Positions 16,587 through 27,563 of a stretch of 64,000 nucleotides of DNA are shown here, in pieces. The stretch covers positions 209,075 to 273,074 of the forward strand of contig JXCB02000002.1 in assembly GCA_000828075.3 (NCBI GenBank), in the 5' to 3' direction. This DNA is from Tolypothrix campylonemoides VB511288. Its GTDB lineage: Bacteria > Cyanobacteriota > Cyanobacteriia > Cyanobacteriales > Nostocaceae. The number at the start of each line of letters is the position of its first letter. Position 1 is the stretch's first letter. Below the pieces are notes generated by a model that made no database searches, had not been told where the DNA came from, and saw only the letters and a list, made by a program, of their open reading frames with translations. A program made the position numbers and the translations under genes.

Positions 16587-19424
16587 TTAGAACCTTTCGC
16601 CAATACCAAAATTGATGCGGCTATCTCCATCATCGTTGATGCCGTAGTCAATGCGAATTGGTCCTAAAGGAGACTGCACACGCACGCCAAGACCGTAGCC
16701 GTAACCAGTACCATTTTTGTTCAATAACTGAGATGCTCTATTACCAGTTCCTAAATCGGAACCGACATCAAAAAATAGTGCGCCACTCACTACTGAGAAA
16801 ACCGGGAAGCGATACTCAAGCGATGCTTGTACGAAACTACGTCCACTCGCTAAGCCTCCTTCGTCATATCCTCGAACGGAGTTGCTACCACCGAGAGAAA
16901 AGGCTTCGTAGGGAGGTAAGTCACCAAGCACTGTTCCCGCTTGAAGATTAAAAGCAAGGGTTTGCGGTCCTTTGGTGAAGTTAAGAAAGCTTACAGGGAA
17001 GTATTGGCTGTAGCTACCCCGCAGTCTGGTTAAGAGAATACTGCCCAGTCCTATCGGCACCGACTGGTCAAGACCAACGCGGAAGTAAGAACCACTGGTA
17101 GGCTGCAAGGGGTTGTTTCTCAGGTCGCGTGCAGCACCTAGTTGCAATAGCAACAAATCGTCTTGACCTTCCCCTGATTGGCTCAACTCAATAAGCTCAT
17201 TTGTGTTCTCGAGACGCCCCAGCCTTCTAGTATCGCCATCAGCATCTTTGGTAGTAACTCGCTGATACTGGAAACCTGCTGAAGCTACCCATTCCGACCT
17301 CTCAAAAGGATTTCTGGACAAGGGACGGGTAAAGTTAATACCGCCTCCCAAACGCACAATACGGGGGCGATCGCCATCTTCATTCGGGTCATTGAGGTTT
17401 CTAACAGTCTCAATGTTTCTATCGTCGCCTTCAAAAATTAATGAAATCGACTGACGGCGGAAGAGATTTGCCGTATAAGAAGTCCGGAAGGGGTCACCAC
17501 CTATCCAGGGGTCTGTGAAGCGCAGGTCAAATAGAAAATCCCCCCTTGTTCCTACCTGAACCTCTCCCCCTAGTTTTTGGTTTCTGCCGTTTAAGTTTTG
17601 CTCCTGATAGCTGATTGAACCAAACAATCCACTGGCAGAACTCAGACCAGCCGAAAACCCTAGATTACCGCTGTTACGCTCAACCACGTTGACGACCACA
17701 TTTACCTTGCTGGGGTCTGTACCAGGGTCAAGAGAAACATTCACATCTTCAAACAGCCCCAGTCCGAAGACCCTTTGCAAGTCTCTTTGCACTATATTGC
17801 GGTTGAAAACTGTTCCGGGCTTAAGTTGCAGTTCTCGCGTCACGATATAGGGTTGCGTCCGTCCCCGGATCGGTTGTCCTTTGTCGTTTGTCACCTGACC
17901 TTCTTTATTGCGGAACTGAACTCGGATATTCTCTACCACCCCTTCTGTCACTTGCAAAGTGACAACTCCGTTTTCAGAGACTTGCGGCGCTCCAATTATG
18001 TTTGCCAGCACATAACCTTGGTCTTGATAGCGCTTGTTTAATTGCTGGATGCCCTCTTGTAAATCACGCAAATTGAGGATTTTCCCATACTGCTCTTTAA
18101 ATATTTCATCTGCAGTAGTAGGTGGTAGTACAGAGGGAACATTTGCGCCGGGATTTGCCTGCACTTGCACCTTAGTTAAGACGGGGTTAGGTCGTACAAC
18201 AAAGCTTACCCGTACTCCCACAGGTGTATCTTCTGGCACTGCTTGGACGTTGGAGAAGAAGCCAGTGCCAAAAATGGAGTTAATATCTTCTTGCAGTTGG
18301 GAACGGGTTGTTGTTCGTCCTGGCTGCGTGCGAATGGCTCTATACACTTGCTCTTCCAGTTCCGGCACGAGTTGCCCCGTTTCAGATCTCACTAAGACTT
18401 CAGAGACTAGCACACGGGGTTCAGCGGCTTCTGGGGATTGCTCTGGTTGGGGACTTCCTGGAGTTTGTGGAAATGTAGGTTCAGCCCCAGGTTGATTGGT
18501 ACCGTTTGGTGTAGTGGGAGTACCAGGAGCTTGGGGAGGTGTTTGCTGCTGTTGAGTGTTAGGAGCGGGTGTTTGCCCGGGATTTTGTCCCGGTTCAGCC
18601 CCTGGTTGATTGGTACCATCCGGTGTCGTGGGAGTACCAGGAGCTTGGGGAGGTGTTTGCTGCTGTTGAATGCTTGGAAAAGGTGTTTGCCCAGGATTTT
18701 GTCCCGGTTCAGCCCCTGGTTGATTGGTACCGTTTGGTGTAGTGGGAGTACCAGGAGCTTGGGGAGGTGTTTGCTGCTGTTGAATGCTTGGAAAAGGCGT
18801 TTGTCCAGGGTTTTGTCCTGGTTCAGCCCCTGGTTGATTGGTACCACCTTGGGGAGGTGTTTGCTGCTGTTGAGTGTCAGGAGTGGGTGTTTGTTGTTGA
18901 ATGCTTGGAAAAGGTGTTTGTCCAGGATTTTGTCCCGGTTCAGCCGCAGGTTGGTTGATATTTTCCGGTGCAGGAGTGGTATTGGGAGCTTGGGGAGATG
19001 TTTGCTGCTGTTGAGTATCAGGAGCAGGCGTTTGCGGAGGATTTTGTGCAATTGCTGAAGATGTGGAGCTTCTTGGCAATATGCCCTTTTTTGTCGCTGT
19101 TGATGCGGAAGGTGGGAAGATCCCGACTTTGTACTGTTGATTGGTTAAAGGTTTTAAACCCTCTGCTGTCTGTTTAGAACTGTTGGGGGATTGTGTCGTT
19201 GTTGACTTTTCTATGGAACTTGGCACTACGACTTCCGGCTTCGCCATTGCTGCTGACGAAGCTGGGAAGACGCCAGCTTTGTACTGTTGATTGGTTAAAG
19301 GTTTTAAAGCCTCTGCTGTCTGGTTTAAATTTGAAGTGTTGGGCGTTTGTGCATTTGCACTTAGCGAACTGCCAAAAGGGGCTGCAATCGCCACAACTGT
19401 GACTAAAACGGGGGATAAGCGCAT
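16587..19424 (-). CDS. bamA: Omp85/BamA outer-membrane assembly protein with repeat-rich N-terminus
   Basis: 945 aa from ATG 19424 (AGAGG upstream); GTG codons at 19451 and 19442 are alternatives. A signal peptide ends near SLSANA. A Pro/Gln/Thr-rich low-complexity region (about residues 25-330) includes a 38-residue unit (TPPQAPGTPTTPNGTNQPGA...) repeated four times. Three POTRA domains follow (beginning RVLVSEVLVRSETGQLVPE; LTKVQVQANPGANVPS; VENIRVQF), then a 16-strand-type beta barrel from about 600 with GYDEGGLASGRSF and the C-terminal INFGIGERF. Inserts outer-membrane proteins. Three POTRAs are normal for cyanobacteria; the long repeat region is not essential to the fold. Lies between purC and lpxC. 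Confidence 0.94.
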   Translation of the reverse strand: MRLSPVLVTVVAIAAPFGSSLSANAQTPNTSNLNQTAEALKPLTNQQYKAGVFPASSAAMAKPEVVVPSSIEKSTTTQSPNSSKQTAEGLKPLTNQQYKVGIFPPSASTATKKGILPRSSTSSAIAQNPPQTPAPDTQQQQTSPQAPNTTPAPENINQPAAEPGQNPGQTPFPSIQQQTPTPDTQQQQTPPQGGTNQPGAEPGQNPGQTPFPSIQQQQTPPQAPGTPTTPNGTNQPGAEPGQNPGQTPFPSIQQQQTPPQAPGTPTTPDGTNQPGAEPGQNPGQTPAPNTQQQQTPPQAPGTPTTPNGTNQPGAEPTFPQTPGSPQPEQSPEAAEPRVLVSEVLVRSETGQLVPELEEQVYRAIRTQPGRTTTRSQLQEDINSIFGTGFFSNVQAVPEDTPVGVRVSFVVRPNPVLTKVQVQANPGANVPSVLPPTTADEIFKEQYGKILNLRDLQEGIQQLNKRYQDQGYVLANIIGAPQVSENGVVTLQVTEGVVENIRVQFRNKEGQVTNDKGQPIRGRTQPYIVTRELQLKPGTVFNRNIVQRDLQRVFGLGLFEDVNVSLDPGTDPSKVNVVVNVVERNSGNLGFSAGLSSASGLFGSISYQEQNLNGRNQKLGGEVQVGTRGDFLFDLRFTDPWIGGDPFRTSYTANLFRRQSISLIFEGDDRNIETVRNLNDPNEDGDRPRIVRLGGGINFTRPLSRNPFERSEWVASAGFQYQRVTTKDADGDTRRLGRLENTNELIELSQSGEGQDDLLLLQLGAARDLRNNPLQPTSGSYFRVGLDQSVPIGLGSILLTRLRGSYSQYFPVSFLNFTKGPQTLAFNLQAGTVLGDLPPYEAFSLGGSNSVRGYDEGGLASGRSFVQASLEYRFPVFSVVSGALFFDVGSDLGTGNRASQLLNKNGTGYGYGLGVRVQSPLGPIRIDYGINDDGDSRINFGIGERF
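18496..18951. repeat. 114-bp tandem repeat inside bamA
   Basis: The marker TTGGTACC recurs at 18496, 18610, 18724 and 18838, exactly 114 bp (38 codons) apart. The surrounding sequence is nearly identical in each unit, and the last unit is shortened. The unit encodes a Pro/Gln/Gly-rich periplasmic linker and keeps the reading frame. Confidence 0.9.
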
Positions 19425-19663
19425 TTTTTTTGGATTCCTCTTCACGTCCACACACCATCACTAGACAATCATGCTCTCAACCAAAGGTTAATCTAAAAAT
19501 TACATTCTTAATTTTTGCCTTTTACCTTTATAAGGCAAATTGCAAAAGGCAAAACTGGATAAGAATCATTTGTTTTTCTTTTTTACCAAAGTATTAGGCA
19601 TTGGGGATCAACAATTTGGAATTGGCAATGACTTAATCCCCAGTCGCCAATTCCTTATCTGCT

Positions 19664-20401
19664 TCAATTGCTTTCCACAGCTTTGAGTACTCGTTGTAAA
19701 ACCTCCTGGTAGGCATTTTCTACATTCCCCAAGTCTTGACGGAAGCGGTCTTTGTCCAGTACCCGGAGATTCGGGTCACGTACAGCAGAATTGTCCCATA
19801 AACGACAAGTGTCCGGACTAATTTCATCTGCCAATAGCAATTGCTGTTGTGAGTCCAAGCCAAACTCCAGTTTGAAGTCCACTAAGGTAATGTCGCACCG
19901 CCGGAAAAAGTCACAAAGAAACTTGTTGATTTGTAATGCTAGATGGGTAATGGTATCTACTTGTTCCGGAGTCGCAAGTTCTAACAGGAAAAGGCGATCG
20001 CCTGTTAACAATGGATCTCCCAATTCATCGTTTTTGTAATAAAACTCGACCAATGGCTGTTTTAACACAGTCCCCACTGCTAATCCTGTTTGTTTGCAAA
20101 GACTTCCAGCAGCAATATTCCTCACCACGACTTCCAATGGCAAAATCTTCAACGCCTTTACTCGCATTTGATTCGGAGCAGGGCTGTCTATATAGTGAGT
20201 CTTTATACCACGCGCTTCCAGTTGTTGAAATAGTTTACTAGAAATGATATTATTTATATTTCCCTTACCCTGGATGCTTCCCCGTTTTTGGGCGTTAAAG
20301 GCAGTCGCATCGTCTTTAAAATCAGCTAATAAGATTTCAGGATCATGCGTTGTGTAGAGGATTTTAGCTTTGCCTTCGTATATTTTTGTTTGAACAGACA
20401 T
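19664..20401 (-). CDS. purC: Phosphoribosylaminoimidazole-succinocarboxamide synthase
   Basis: 245 aa. YEGKAKILYTTHDPEILLADFKDDATAFN, GIKTHYIDSPAPNQMRVKALKILPLEVVVRN and LVDFKLEFGLDSQQQLLLADEISPDTCRLWD are the signatures of bacterial PurC (ATP-dependent ligation of aspartate to CAIR). First gene of the conserved cyanobacterial purC-bamA-lpxC-fabZ-lpxA-lpxB order. The upstream gap has AGTCATAAGT-like repeats. Confidence 0.96.
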   Translation of the reverse strand: MSVQTKIYEGKAKILYTTHDPEILLADFKDDATAFNAQKRGSIQGKGNINNIISSKLFQQLEARGIKTHYIDSPAPNQMRVKALKILPLEVVVRNIAAGSLCKQTGLAVGTVLKQPLVEFYYKNDELGDPLLTGDRLFLLELATPEQVDTITHLALQINKFLCDFFRRCDITLVDFKLEFGLDSQQQLLLADEISPDTCRLWDNSAVRDPNLRVLDKDRFRQDLGNVENAYQEVLQRVLKAVESN

Positions 20402-20667
20402 GGCGAAAGGTAAAGTTATGGGCGATGAGCAGCTTTTATGCTTTTAGGCTTAACCATTTTATCTTTAGTCATCAGTTATTAGTCATAAGTTATAGACAAA
20501 TCATGTATGCACCCTAAAGTCTGCTTGCTTTGGGGTGAAACGATAGTGTTTGGCTACTCAGTAAATTGATAGTTCAAGGTATAACTGTTTACACTATTTT
20601 TTAATAATTTCTCGCTAAATAAATTGGTAAAATAAAATAAAAAAGTATATAAAAATACCCTTTTTTT

Positions 20668-20793
20668 GTGGCAGTTTCCACTCAAGTTGAATACAATCAT
20701 CGTTTAAAGGCACAAAAAGTCAGTAAGCAACCAAAGGAAACTCAACCAAGGTTGCCAACTATTGACTTCAAAGCCGAATACAGGGGGGATTGA
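20668..20793 (+). CDS. Small hypothetical protein (41 aa), first of a two-gene unit
   Basis: A GTG-started frame of 42 codons reading VAVSTQVEYNHRLKAQKVSK, then QPKETQPRLPTIDFKAEYRGD, and stop. It is basic and charged with no membrane segment. The stop lies four bases before the ATG of the next gene, an operon-like spacing. Weakness: no ribosome site precedes the GTG, only a T-rich run. Family not recognised. Confidence 0.45.
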   Translation: MAVSTQVEYNHRLKAQKVSKQPKETQPRLPTIDFKAEYRGD

Positions 20794-20809
20794 GTAAATG
20801 GAGAAAAAA

Positions 20810-21070
20810 ATGGTAGATAAAGAAAATTTTCTCTATCCTCGTGGTCGCTACTACGGTCAAGTAAAGCCAGAAAACTTAGTTTTCAATGCTAACTTACAGG
20901 AATTTGCCCAAAAAATAAGTTACATTTGTAACTTAGAAACGTCCGGGAAAATACCACCAGAGCAAGCCTACGAGCAAATCAAGGATCTTTGGAAAAACTT
21001 AAAACGCTCAAAACAAGAACTGGGAATCGGTGAAAACCCTTTCCAGACTGACGATGGGAAAAGTGAATAA
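20810..21070 (+). CDS. Small conserved cyanobacterial protein (DUF7219-like)
   Basis: 86 aa from ATG 20810, which has GGAG six bases upstream; ATG 20798 would add four residues. Core: FLYPRGRYYGQVKPENLVFN, then ANLQEFAQKISYICNLETSG and YEQIKDLWKNLKRSKQELGI, mostly helical. This matches my memory of a short protein widespread in cyanobacteria (DUF7219). No function is known. Converges with the cyclase gene 48 bp away. Confidence 0.7.
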   Translation: MVDKENFLYPRGRYYGQVKPENLVFNANLQEFAQKISYICNLETSGKIPPEQAYEQIKDLWKNLKRSKQELGIGENPFQTDDGKSE

Positions 21071-21118
21071 ATTATGAATCATTAACAGCGGCACCGTTCC
21101 AGTTTCATAATTTTTTGA

Positions 21119-23767
21119 TTACTTTGTCAGCCTACTGTAGACACCATCCCAAGAATCACTGGGAGCGTGATTAAGATAATGATGAGTGCGTTCTAAGTAT
21201 ATAGCAACGGCTTGGTCTTTGGGTTGGATTTTTTTTGCGGCTTCAAAGCAGGCGATCGCACAGTGGAAATTGCGCGACAAATAAGCAGTACGTCCATTCT
21301 GGTAATAAAACAAAAATTCCTGAGTGTTCGCATCTAAAGGAGTACGGCGATCGCCTATCAACTCATAGATACTAACTGCTTGATGTTTCCCTTTGACTCT
21401 AATTCTATCTAACTCACGTACCCAAATCAGGTCACGGCACAACTCGTATGTAAATTCACTTAAGATGATATCACAACCATATTCCTTTGTGACTCCTTCT
21501 AGGCGGGAACTCAAATTCACGCTATCCCCGATGACGGTGTAATCCATCCGTTTTTGTGAACCAATATTGCCGGAAACCACTTCTCCGGAACTAATGCCAA
21601 TACCAACATGGATTGGTGGCTGTTCCAGGATAATCCGCCGCTGATTAAATTCTGCTAATCGTTGTCGCATTTCCAACGCCGATTGTACTGCCCGCCAAGC
21701 ATGATTATCAGTCAACGGCAGTGGCGCACCAAATACTGCCATTAAGGCATCACCAATAAACTTATCTAGAGTGCCTTCGTGGTTAAAAACAGCTTCAACC
21801 ATTGTTTCAAAATACTGATTCAGCAAGGAAACCACTTCGGCAGCACCGAGATTTTCTGTCAATGTGGTGTAACCTCTGATATCAGAAAACAAGATAGTCA
21901 CATCTTTGCGTTCACCCACCATCAAAGCATCTTCCCCTAGTGCCATGACTTGTTCTGCAACGCGGGGAGTCAAGTAGCGGTACATGGTGGTTTTCATGCG
22001 TTTTTCCTGACTGATATCTTCCAATACCACCAAACCGCCCCGTACGCCTCCTTCTGGGTTAGTCAAGGGGTTGACAGTCAGATTGATACTCCGTTCGATT
22101 TTCTCAACACTACTTGCATCAAGCAACGTCAAGCGAGGTGAAATAGGGAGATTCCAAGGAATGAAAAAATCTGGATTGGTGCGATCGCGTATTGCCAGAA
22201 TATAAAGTTTTGATTCTTGAGCAGTCAACCGTGTGGGCATATCCCCCAACTTCAAAGCACTGGCGTTATTCAGCCCTGAGTTTTTCGTTTCACTCAGCAT
22301 TTGGCACTCAGCACTCGGTACTAATACCAGTCCTACCGTCAAACTTTGCTCTGGGACATAATGTTTTGCCCCAGTTTTTAAACTATCTTGGAGGCGGAAT
22401 TGCAGATTATCAATTGGCACAACTTCCCACACAAAACGACCAATCAAGTTTTGTTCCCAAAGATGCTTATTGTTTTTAGGGTTTGCTTCTTTCAAGGGAC
22501 AACCCAAGAGCTGTAACGCCGCATCGTTTATCGTAACAATTTTACCTTCCATATCCGTAGAAATAACGGCATCGGAAAGACTTTGCAGAATATCTTTTTG
22601 ATACTGTTTTTCCAATAATACATTTTCAAATAAGCGGGCATTTTCTAGAGCAATTCCTGCCTGGATATTAAAAGCCCGCATAAATTCTTCATCAGAGGCG
22701 GTAAAACTACCTTGATGCTTATTAATTAACTGCGTCACACCAATCAATTCATTTGCGGAATTAAACACTGGCAAACACAGGATATTACGAGTGACATATC
22801 TCGTCTTCTGGTCTGTCGTGGGGTCAAAACGCGGATCTTTATAAGCATCTGCAATATTCAGCGCTTGACCAGTGGATGCTACATATCCTGCAATGCCTTT
22901 GTTATCCGGCATACGGATTTCCATCATGGTTTGACCATCCGCAGCTGCCACCTTAGTCCACAGTTCCCCCATTTCTTTACGATATAAAAATAGAGTGCTG
23001 CGGTCTGCTTGCATGAGAATCCGGGCTTGCTCCATGACAATTTGCAAAGTGGCTTCTAAATCCAAACTTTGCCCCAAAGTTTGAGTCGCCCGTAAAAGAG
23101 CAGTTGCACCTCGTTGATTGCGAGCTGCAACATAGAAAGACTGGCAAGTTTCCAAAATAATGCCGATAGAAGAGGCAAAGTCTCGAAAGTGTACTTCATC
23201 TTCGTGATTAAAGGGAATACCTCCTGCTTTATTTGCCAGTTGCACCACTGCCACAACCTGGTTTTTGCTGCTCAAAACTGGCATACAGAGTATATTACGA
23301 AACTTATACCCCATTTGTTTTTCTAGTTCTGGGCTAAAAAGGGGATGAGTAGAGGTATCAGATATGTTTAAACATTGAGCTGTACTGGCAACATGACCAG
23401 GGATACCAACGGTAATTGGAGTACGAATTTCTATAGGTTTTTGCGTGTTATCTTGGGGAACTTTTGACCAAAGTTGACCTTTGTCATAGTCAACCAAAAA
23501 AATGGTGGTTTGCTCTGCCTGGAGAATTTGACCAATTTTGAGTGTAATCGCCTCCAGTACCTTCTCGAGCATAGTTTCTAGAGCTTCATTGTTAATCAGT
23601 TCAATTGCTCTAAGAAATTGCTGAAATTCGGCTGTGATAAAGTCGAGCAAGCAAACAAATTCGTTAACAGAAAGGTCTTTGACACGACGTAGTAATGAGT
23701 GAGTGCGATTAACTTGAGTCAGTTCAGTTAATGTAGCCAGGACGCTACCAGCATTTAGGAGGGACAT
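21119..23767 (-). CDS. cyaB: CyaB-type adenylate cyclase (GAF-GAF-PAS-cyclase)
   Basis: 882 aa. GAF-A (about 60-205) has NK...F-x3-DE in NKAGGIPFNHEDE; GAF-B (about 235-385) has NKHQGSFTASDEE. Both carry the NKFDE motif of cyclic-nucleotide-binding GAFs. A PAS domain follows (about 390-520: SLSDAVISTDMEGKIVTIND), then a class III cyclase (about 625-800) with ILFSDIRGYT and KFIGDALMAVFGAP (metal Asp pair; Lys for adenine) and MDYTVIGDSVNLSSRLEG. The C-terminal part (NFHCAIACFEAAKKIQPKDQ) is TPR-like. Same architecture and similar length as Anabaena CyaB1/CyaB2, where GAF-B binds cAMP and stimulates the cyclase. Soluble. A low-complexity insert occurs at about residues 480-495. Confidence 0.92.
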   Translation of the reverse strand: MSLLNAGSVLATLTELTQVNRTHSLLRRVKDLSVNEFVCLLDFITAEFQQFLRAIELINNEALETMLEKVLEAITLKIGQILQAEQTTIFLVDYDKGQLWSKVPQDNTQKPIEIRTPITVGIPGHVASTAQCLNISDTSTHPLFSPELEKQMGYKFRNILCMPVLSSKNQVVAVVQLANKAGGIPFNHEDEVHFRDFASSIGIILETCQSFYVAARNQRGATALLRATQTLGQSLDLEATLQIVMEQARILMQADRSTLFLYRKEMGELWTKVAAADGQTMMEIRMPDNKGIAGYVASTGQALNIADAYKDPRFDPTTDQKTRYVTRNILCLPVFNSANELIGVTQLINKHQGSFTASDEEFMRAFNIQAGIALENARLFENVLLEKQYQKDILQSLSDAVISTDMEGKIVTINDAALQLLGCPLKEANPKNNKHLWEQNLIGRFVWEVVPIDNLQFRLQDSLKTGAKHYVPEQSLTVGLVLVPSAECQMLSETKNSGLNNASALKLGDMPTRLTAQESKLYILAIRDRTNPDFFIPWNLPISPRLTLLDASSVEKIERSINLTVNPLTNPEGGVRGGLVVLEDISQEKRMKTTMYRYLTPRVAEQVMALGEDALMVGERKDVTILFSDIRGYTTLTENLGAAEVVSLLNQYFETMVEAVFNHEGTLDKFIGDALMAVFGAPLPLTDNHAWRAVQSALEMRQRLAEFNQRRIILEQPPIHVGIGISSGEVVSGNIGSQKRMDYTVIGDSVNLSSRLEGVTKEYGCDIILSEFTYELCRDLIWVRELDRIRVKGKHQAVSIYELIGDRRTPLDANTQEFLFYYQNGRTAYLSRNFHCAIACFEAAKKIQPKDQAVAIYLERTHHYLNHAPSDSWDGVYSRLTK

Positions 23768-23850
23768 GGGGATTTAGAATTTTAGATTTTAGATTTTAAA
23801 TTGGGGAATGGGGAATGGGTTATGCCCTATTCCCTATTCCCTGATCATGC

Positions 23851-24984
23851 TTATGCCGCCCTTGGCAATTGAGAATAAATAACCGTTTGATAGTAGGTTT
23901 CTAGCTGGCGTGTAGCAGCAGCCCATCCCCAACGTTCTGCTTCCCGACGCGCGTTTTGACGGATAGTTTCTCGTTCTTGTTGCTGTTGCAAAAGACGAAC
24001 AGTCGCTCTTATAGCACTTTGAACATCTGCTTGAGGCTCAAAAAGATATCCATTCACCCCGTCTGTCACAATATCCGGAATGCCGCCAGAACGAGCTGCA
24101 ACTACCGGACACCCACCTGCCATAGCTTCTAGTAGAACTAATCCTAGTGTCTCCGTCCGAGAAGGAAAAATAAACGCATCAGCACTTGCAAAGGCAGAGG
24201 CTAATTCTGTACCGCCAAGATACCCAACAAAATGAGTATTTGTTCCAGCAAAGTGTTTTTCCAGCGCTTGGCGGTGGGGACCATCTCCCACTAACGCCAG
24301 CCGTGCTGAGGGTATGGCTTCTAAAATTGGTTTGATGCGCTCAATTTCTTTTTCGGCAGAAAGACGCCCGACGTACAGTAATAAGTGGCTATCGGGATGA
24401 TTTTGCGACAAGCGCGATCGCATTTCAAGACTTGCAAACTCAGGATGAAACGATTCCGTATCCACCCCTCTTTGCCACAAATCTACCCTTTCAATACCGT
24501 GTGTTATCAATTCCTGCATCATTGCTGTGGAAGTACACAGATTTAAAGCTGCTTGATTGTGACCTGCCTTCAGTAGTTCCCACAATAACCCTTCCAACAT
24601 TCCTAAACCGTAATGCTGAAGATACTGAGGCAGATGTGTATGATAAGATGCAACTAAGGGGATGTTCAGCGTTTTGCTATAAAATATACCAGCTACGCCC
24701 AAGACAGCTGGGTTCACGACATGAATAATATCTGGCTTAAACTCCTCCAGAGTATCACCAATTGCTGGACGAGGTAGTGCCATTTTTAACTCTGGATACA
24801 GTGGCAGGGGAAAACCCGAGACACCATATACTTTAGCTCCTTTGTATTCACTAATGCCACCATCTGGGGCAATTACCAGGACTTGGTTAGCATTGCGCTG
24901 AAGATGGTCAATAGTATGACGTAGGCGTGTTACAATGCCATCAACCTTAGGCAAAAAGGTTTCGGTAAACAGGGCGATCCGCAT
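23851..24984 (-). CDS. sqdX: UDP-sulfoquinovose:diacylglycerol sulfoquinovosyltransferase
   Basis: 377 aa from ATG 24984 (MRIALFTETFLPKVDGIVTR). A GT-B fold, GT4 family: N-terminal GIVTRLRHTI, HVVNPAVLGVAGIFYS, VASYHTHLPQYLQHYG, and C-terminal LLYVGRLSAEKEIERI, FIFPSRTETLGLVLLEAMA with GGIPDIV. Makes sulfoquinovosyldiacylglycerol, a thylakoid sulfolipid. Upstream sqdB on the same strand supports the call. The 613-bp gap between them is unusually long for an operon. Confidence 0.9.
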   Translation of the reverse strand: MRIALFTETFLPKVDGIVTRLRHTIDHLQRNANQVLVIAPDGGISEYKGAKVYGVSGFPLPLYPELKMALPRPAIGDTLEEFKPDIIHVVNPAVLGVAGIFYSKTLNIPLVASYHTHLPQYLQHYGLGMLEGLLWELLKAGHNQAALNLCTSTAMMQELITHGIERVDLWQRGVDTESFHPEFASLEMRSRLSQNHPDSHLLLYVGRLSAEKEIERIKPILEAIPSARLALVGDGPHRQALEKHFAGTNTHFVGYLGGTELASAFASADAFIFPSRTETLGLVLLEAMAGGCPVVAARSGGIPDIVTDGVNGYLFEPQADVQSAIRATVRLLQQQQERETIRQNARREAERWGWAAATRQLETYYQTVIYSQLPRAA

Positions 24985-25597
24985 AAAAAAATAGTCAGTA
25001 CCACCGAAATTTGTAATATAAAATAAAGGCAAAAATCAATGCGTAGACGCCAGGTACACTTTGTTTTGGTGAGAGGGAAGCTCCGCAAAACACCTTTCCG
25101 TAAGGTAGTATAAAATTATAAAGTGAAGAATCGCGTATTTCACCGTTGATTTTTCTCATTCATCATTTTAAAAACACTGGTCGTCATACTGCGCGACAAT
25201 ATGACGACCAAATTTAGACAACCCAACCAGCGCTCTTGCTACGCTAATACTCCCGCAGGCAACTGGTATTCGTCGTTTATGTACCCTAAAAAAGGGCTTT
25301 GTGATTTCCGACAGCTATGACGGAGATTTTATCTTTTTCGGGTCAAGCTTGGAAAAAAGAGCCAGCAGTCAGAGCAACTTTATGTCATAGCCGTTTGAGT
25401 GAACTACTCAATAAAGGAAGGCTGACTCGTTTTTTACCCAATACGACGAAACCCTGAAATCGTAGAACCTGCAATTTTGAAATGGATCAGCCCAAGAGCT
25501 TACTATCTCGACTCTGCACCGCGTCGTACACAACTGATACTAAGTTTGAATTGCAACAGTTGTGAGTTGTTTGTGACCAGCCGCATTCAGGATTTAC
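24985..25597. other. Gene-free stretch between sqdB and sqdX, with a perfect stem-loop
   Basis: 613 bp with no supported gene. It contains the hairpin at 25179-25209 (separate entry) and otherwise unremarkable mixed sequence; it must hold the sqdX leader if sqdX is separately transcribed. Confidence 0.5.
25179..25209. promoter_or_regulatory. Perfect 10-bp stem-loop between sqdB and sqdX
   Basis: GGTCGTCATA (25179-25188) and TATGACGACC (25200-25209) are perfect complements around an 11-nt loop. No U-tract follows on either strand, so it is not a classical terminator; an operator or RNA structure is possible. Confidence 0.5.
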
Positions 25598-27120
<1,523 letters not shown>

Positions 27121-27468
27121 ATGCAAGCTAAGCAAAAGGTAACACTGTATCTGTCGCCAGAACTGCACAGGAAGTTGAAAGTTCGTTCAGCAATTGACTC
27201 CGAACCGATGTCAGAACTTGCTCAACGCGCCTTAGATTTCTATTTGGCAAACTCGGAATTAGTAGAAGAAGTAGAAGCATCATATGGAAGGACGCACAGA
27301 GTTCACTCCTGTCCAACTTGTGAGAGTTCATTAGTGCTACGCGATGGGGAATTAGTCACATTGGGTAAGCAGCCAGGAGTTGTAGCTCAAAAAGAGCGTT
27401 TTGCCATTGATGATATGGAAAGAGATGAAACTAATCAGAAAACTAAGGAAGAGTTAGTTCCTTGCTAA
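27121..27468 (+). CDS. Ribbon-helix-helix-like small protein upstream of ycf46
   Basis: 115 aa. The N-terminal KQKVTLYLSPELHRKLKVRS then EPMSELAQRALDFYL has the strand-helix-helix pattern of Arc/CopG proteins. The C-terminal half has RTHRVHSCPTC, with one CxxC and nearby His residues, a possible partial metal site, then a charged tail. It is 95 bp upstream of ycf46 on the same strand, so DNA-binding autoregulation of this pair is plausible but inferred. Fold assignment is by eye. Confidence 0.65.
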   Translation: MQAKQKVTLYLSPELHRKLKVRSAIDSEPMSELAQRALDFYLANSELVEEVEASYGRTHRVHSCPTCESSLVLRDGELVTLGKQPGVVAQKERFAIDDMERDETNQKTKEELVPC

Positions 27469-27563
27469 ATAGGAATTATGAATTTTAGATTCATAATAGC
27501 CTCATCTCTATGAAAAAAAGCGATGTCTGTACTGTCTGTAAAGGTCTCAAGTAGGTCGATTGT

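Noticed and set aside
18407-19058. Long frames of 206-214 aa on both strands inside bamA
   Set aside because: They arise because the 114-bp repeat has no stops in several frames; the bamA frame continues into POTRA domains and a barrel.
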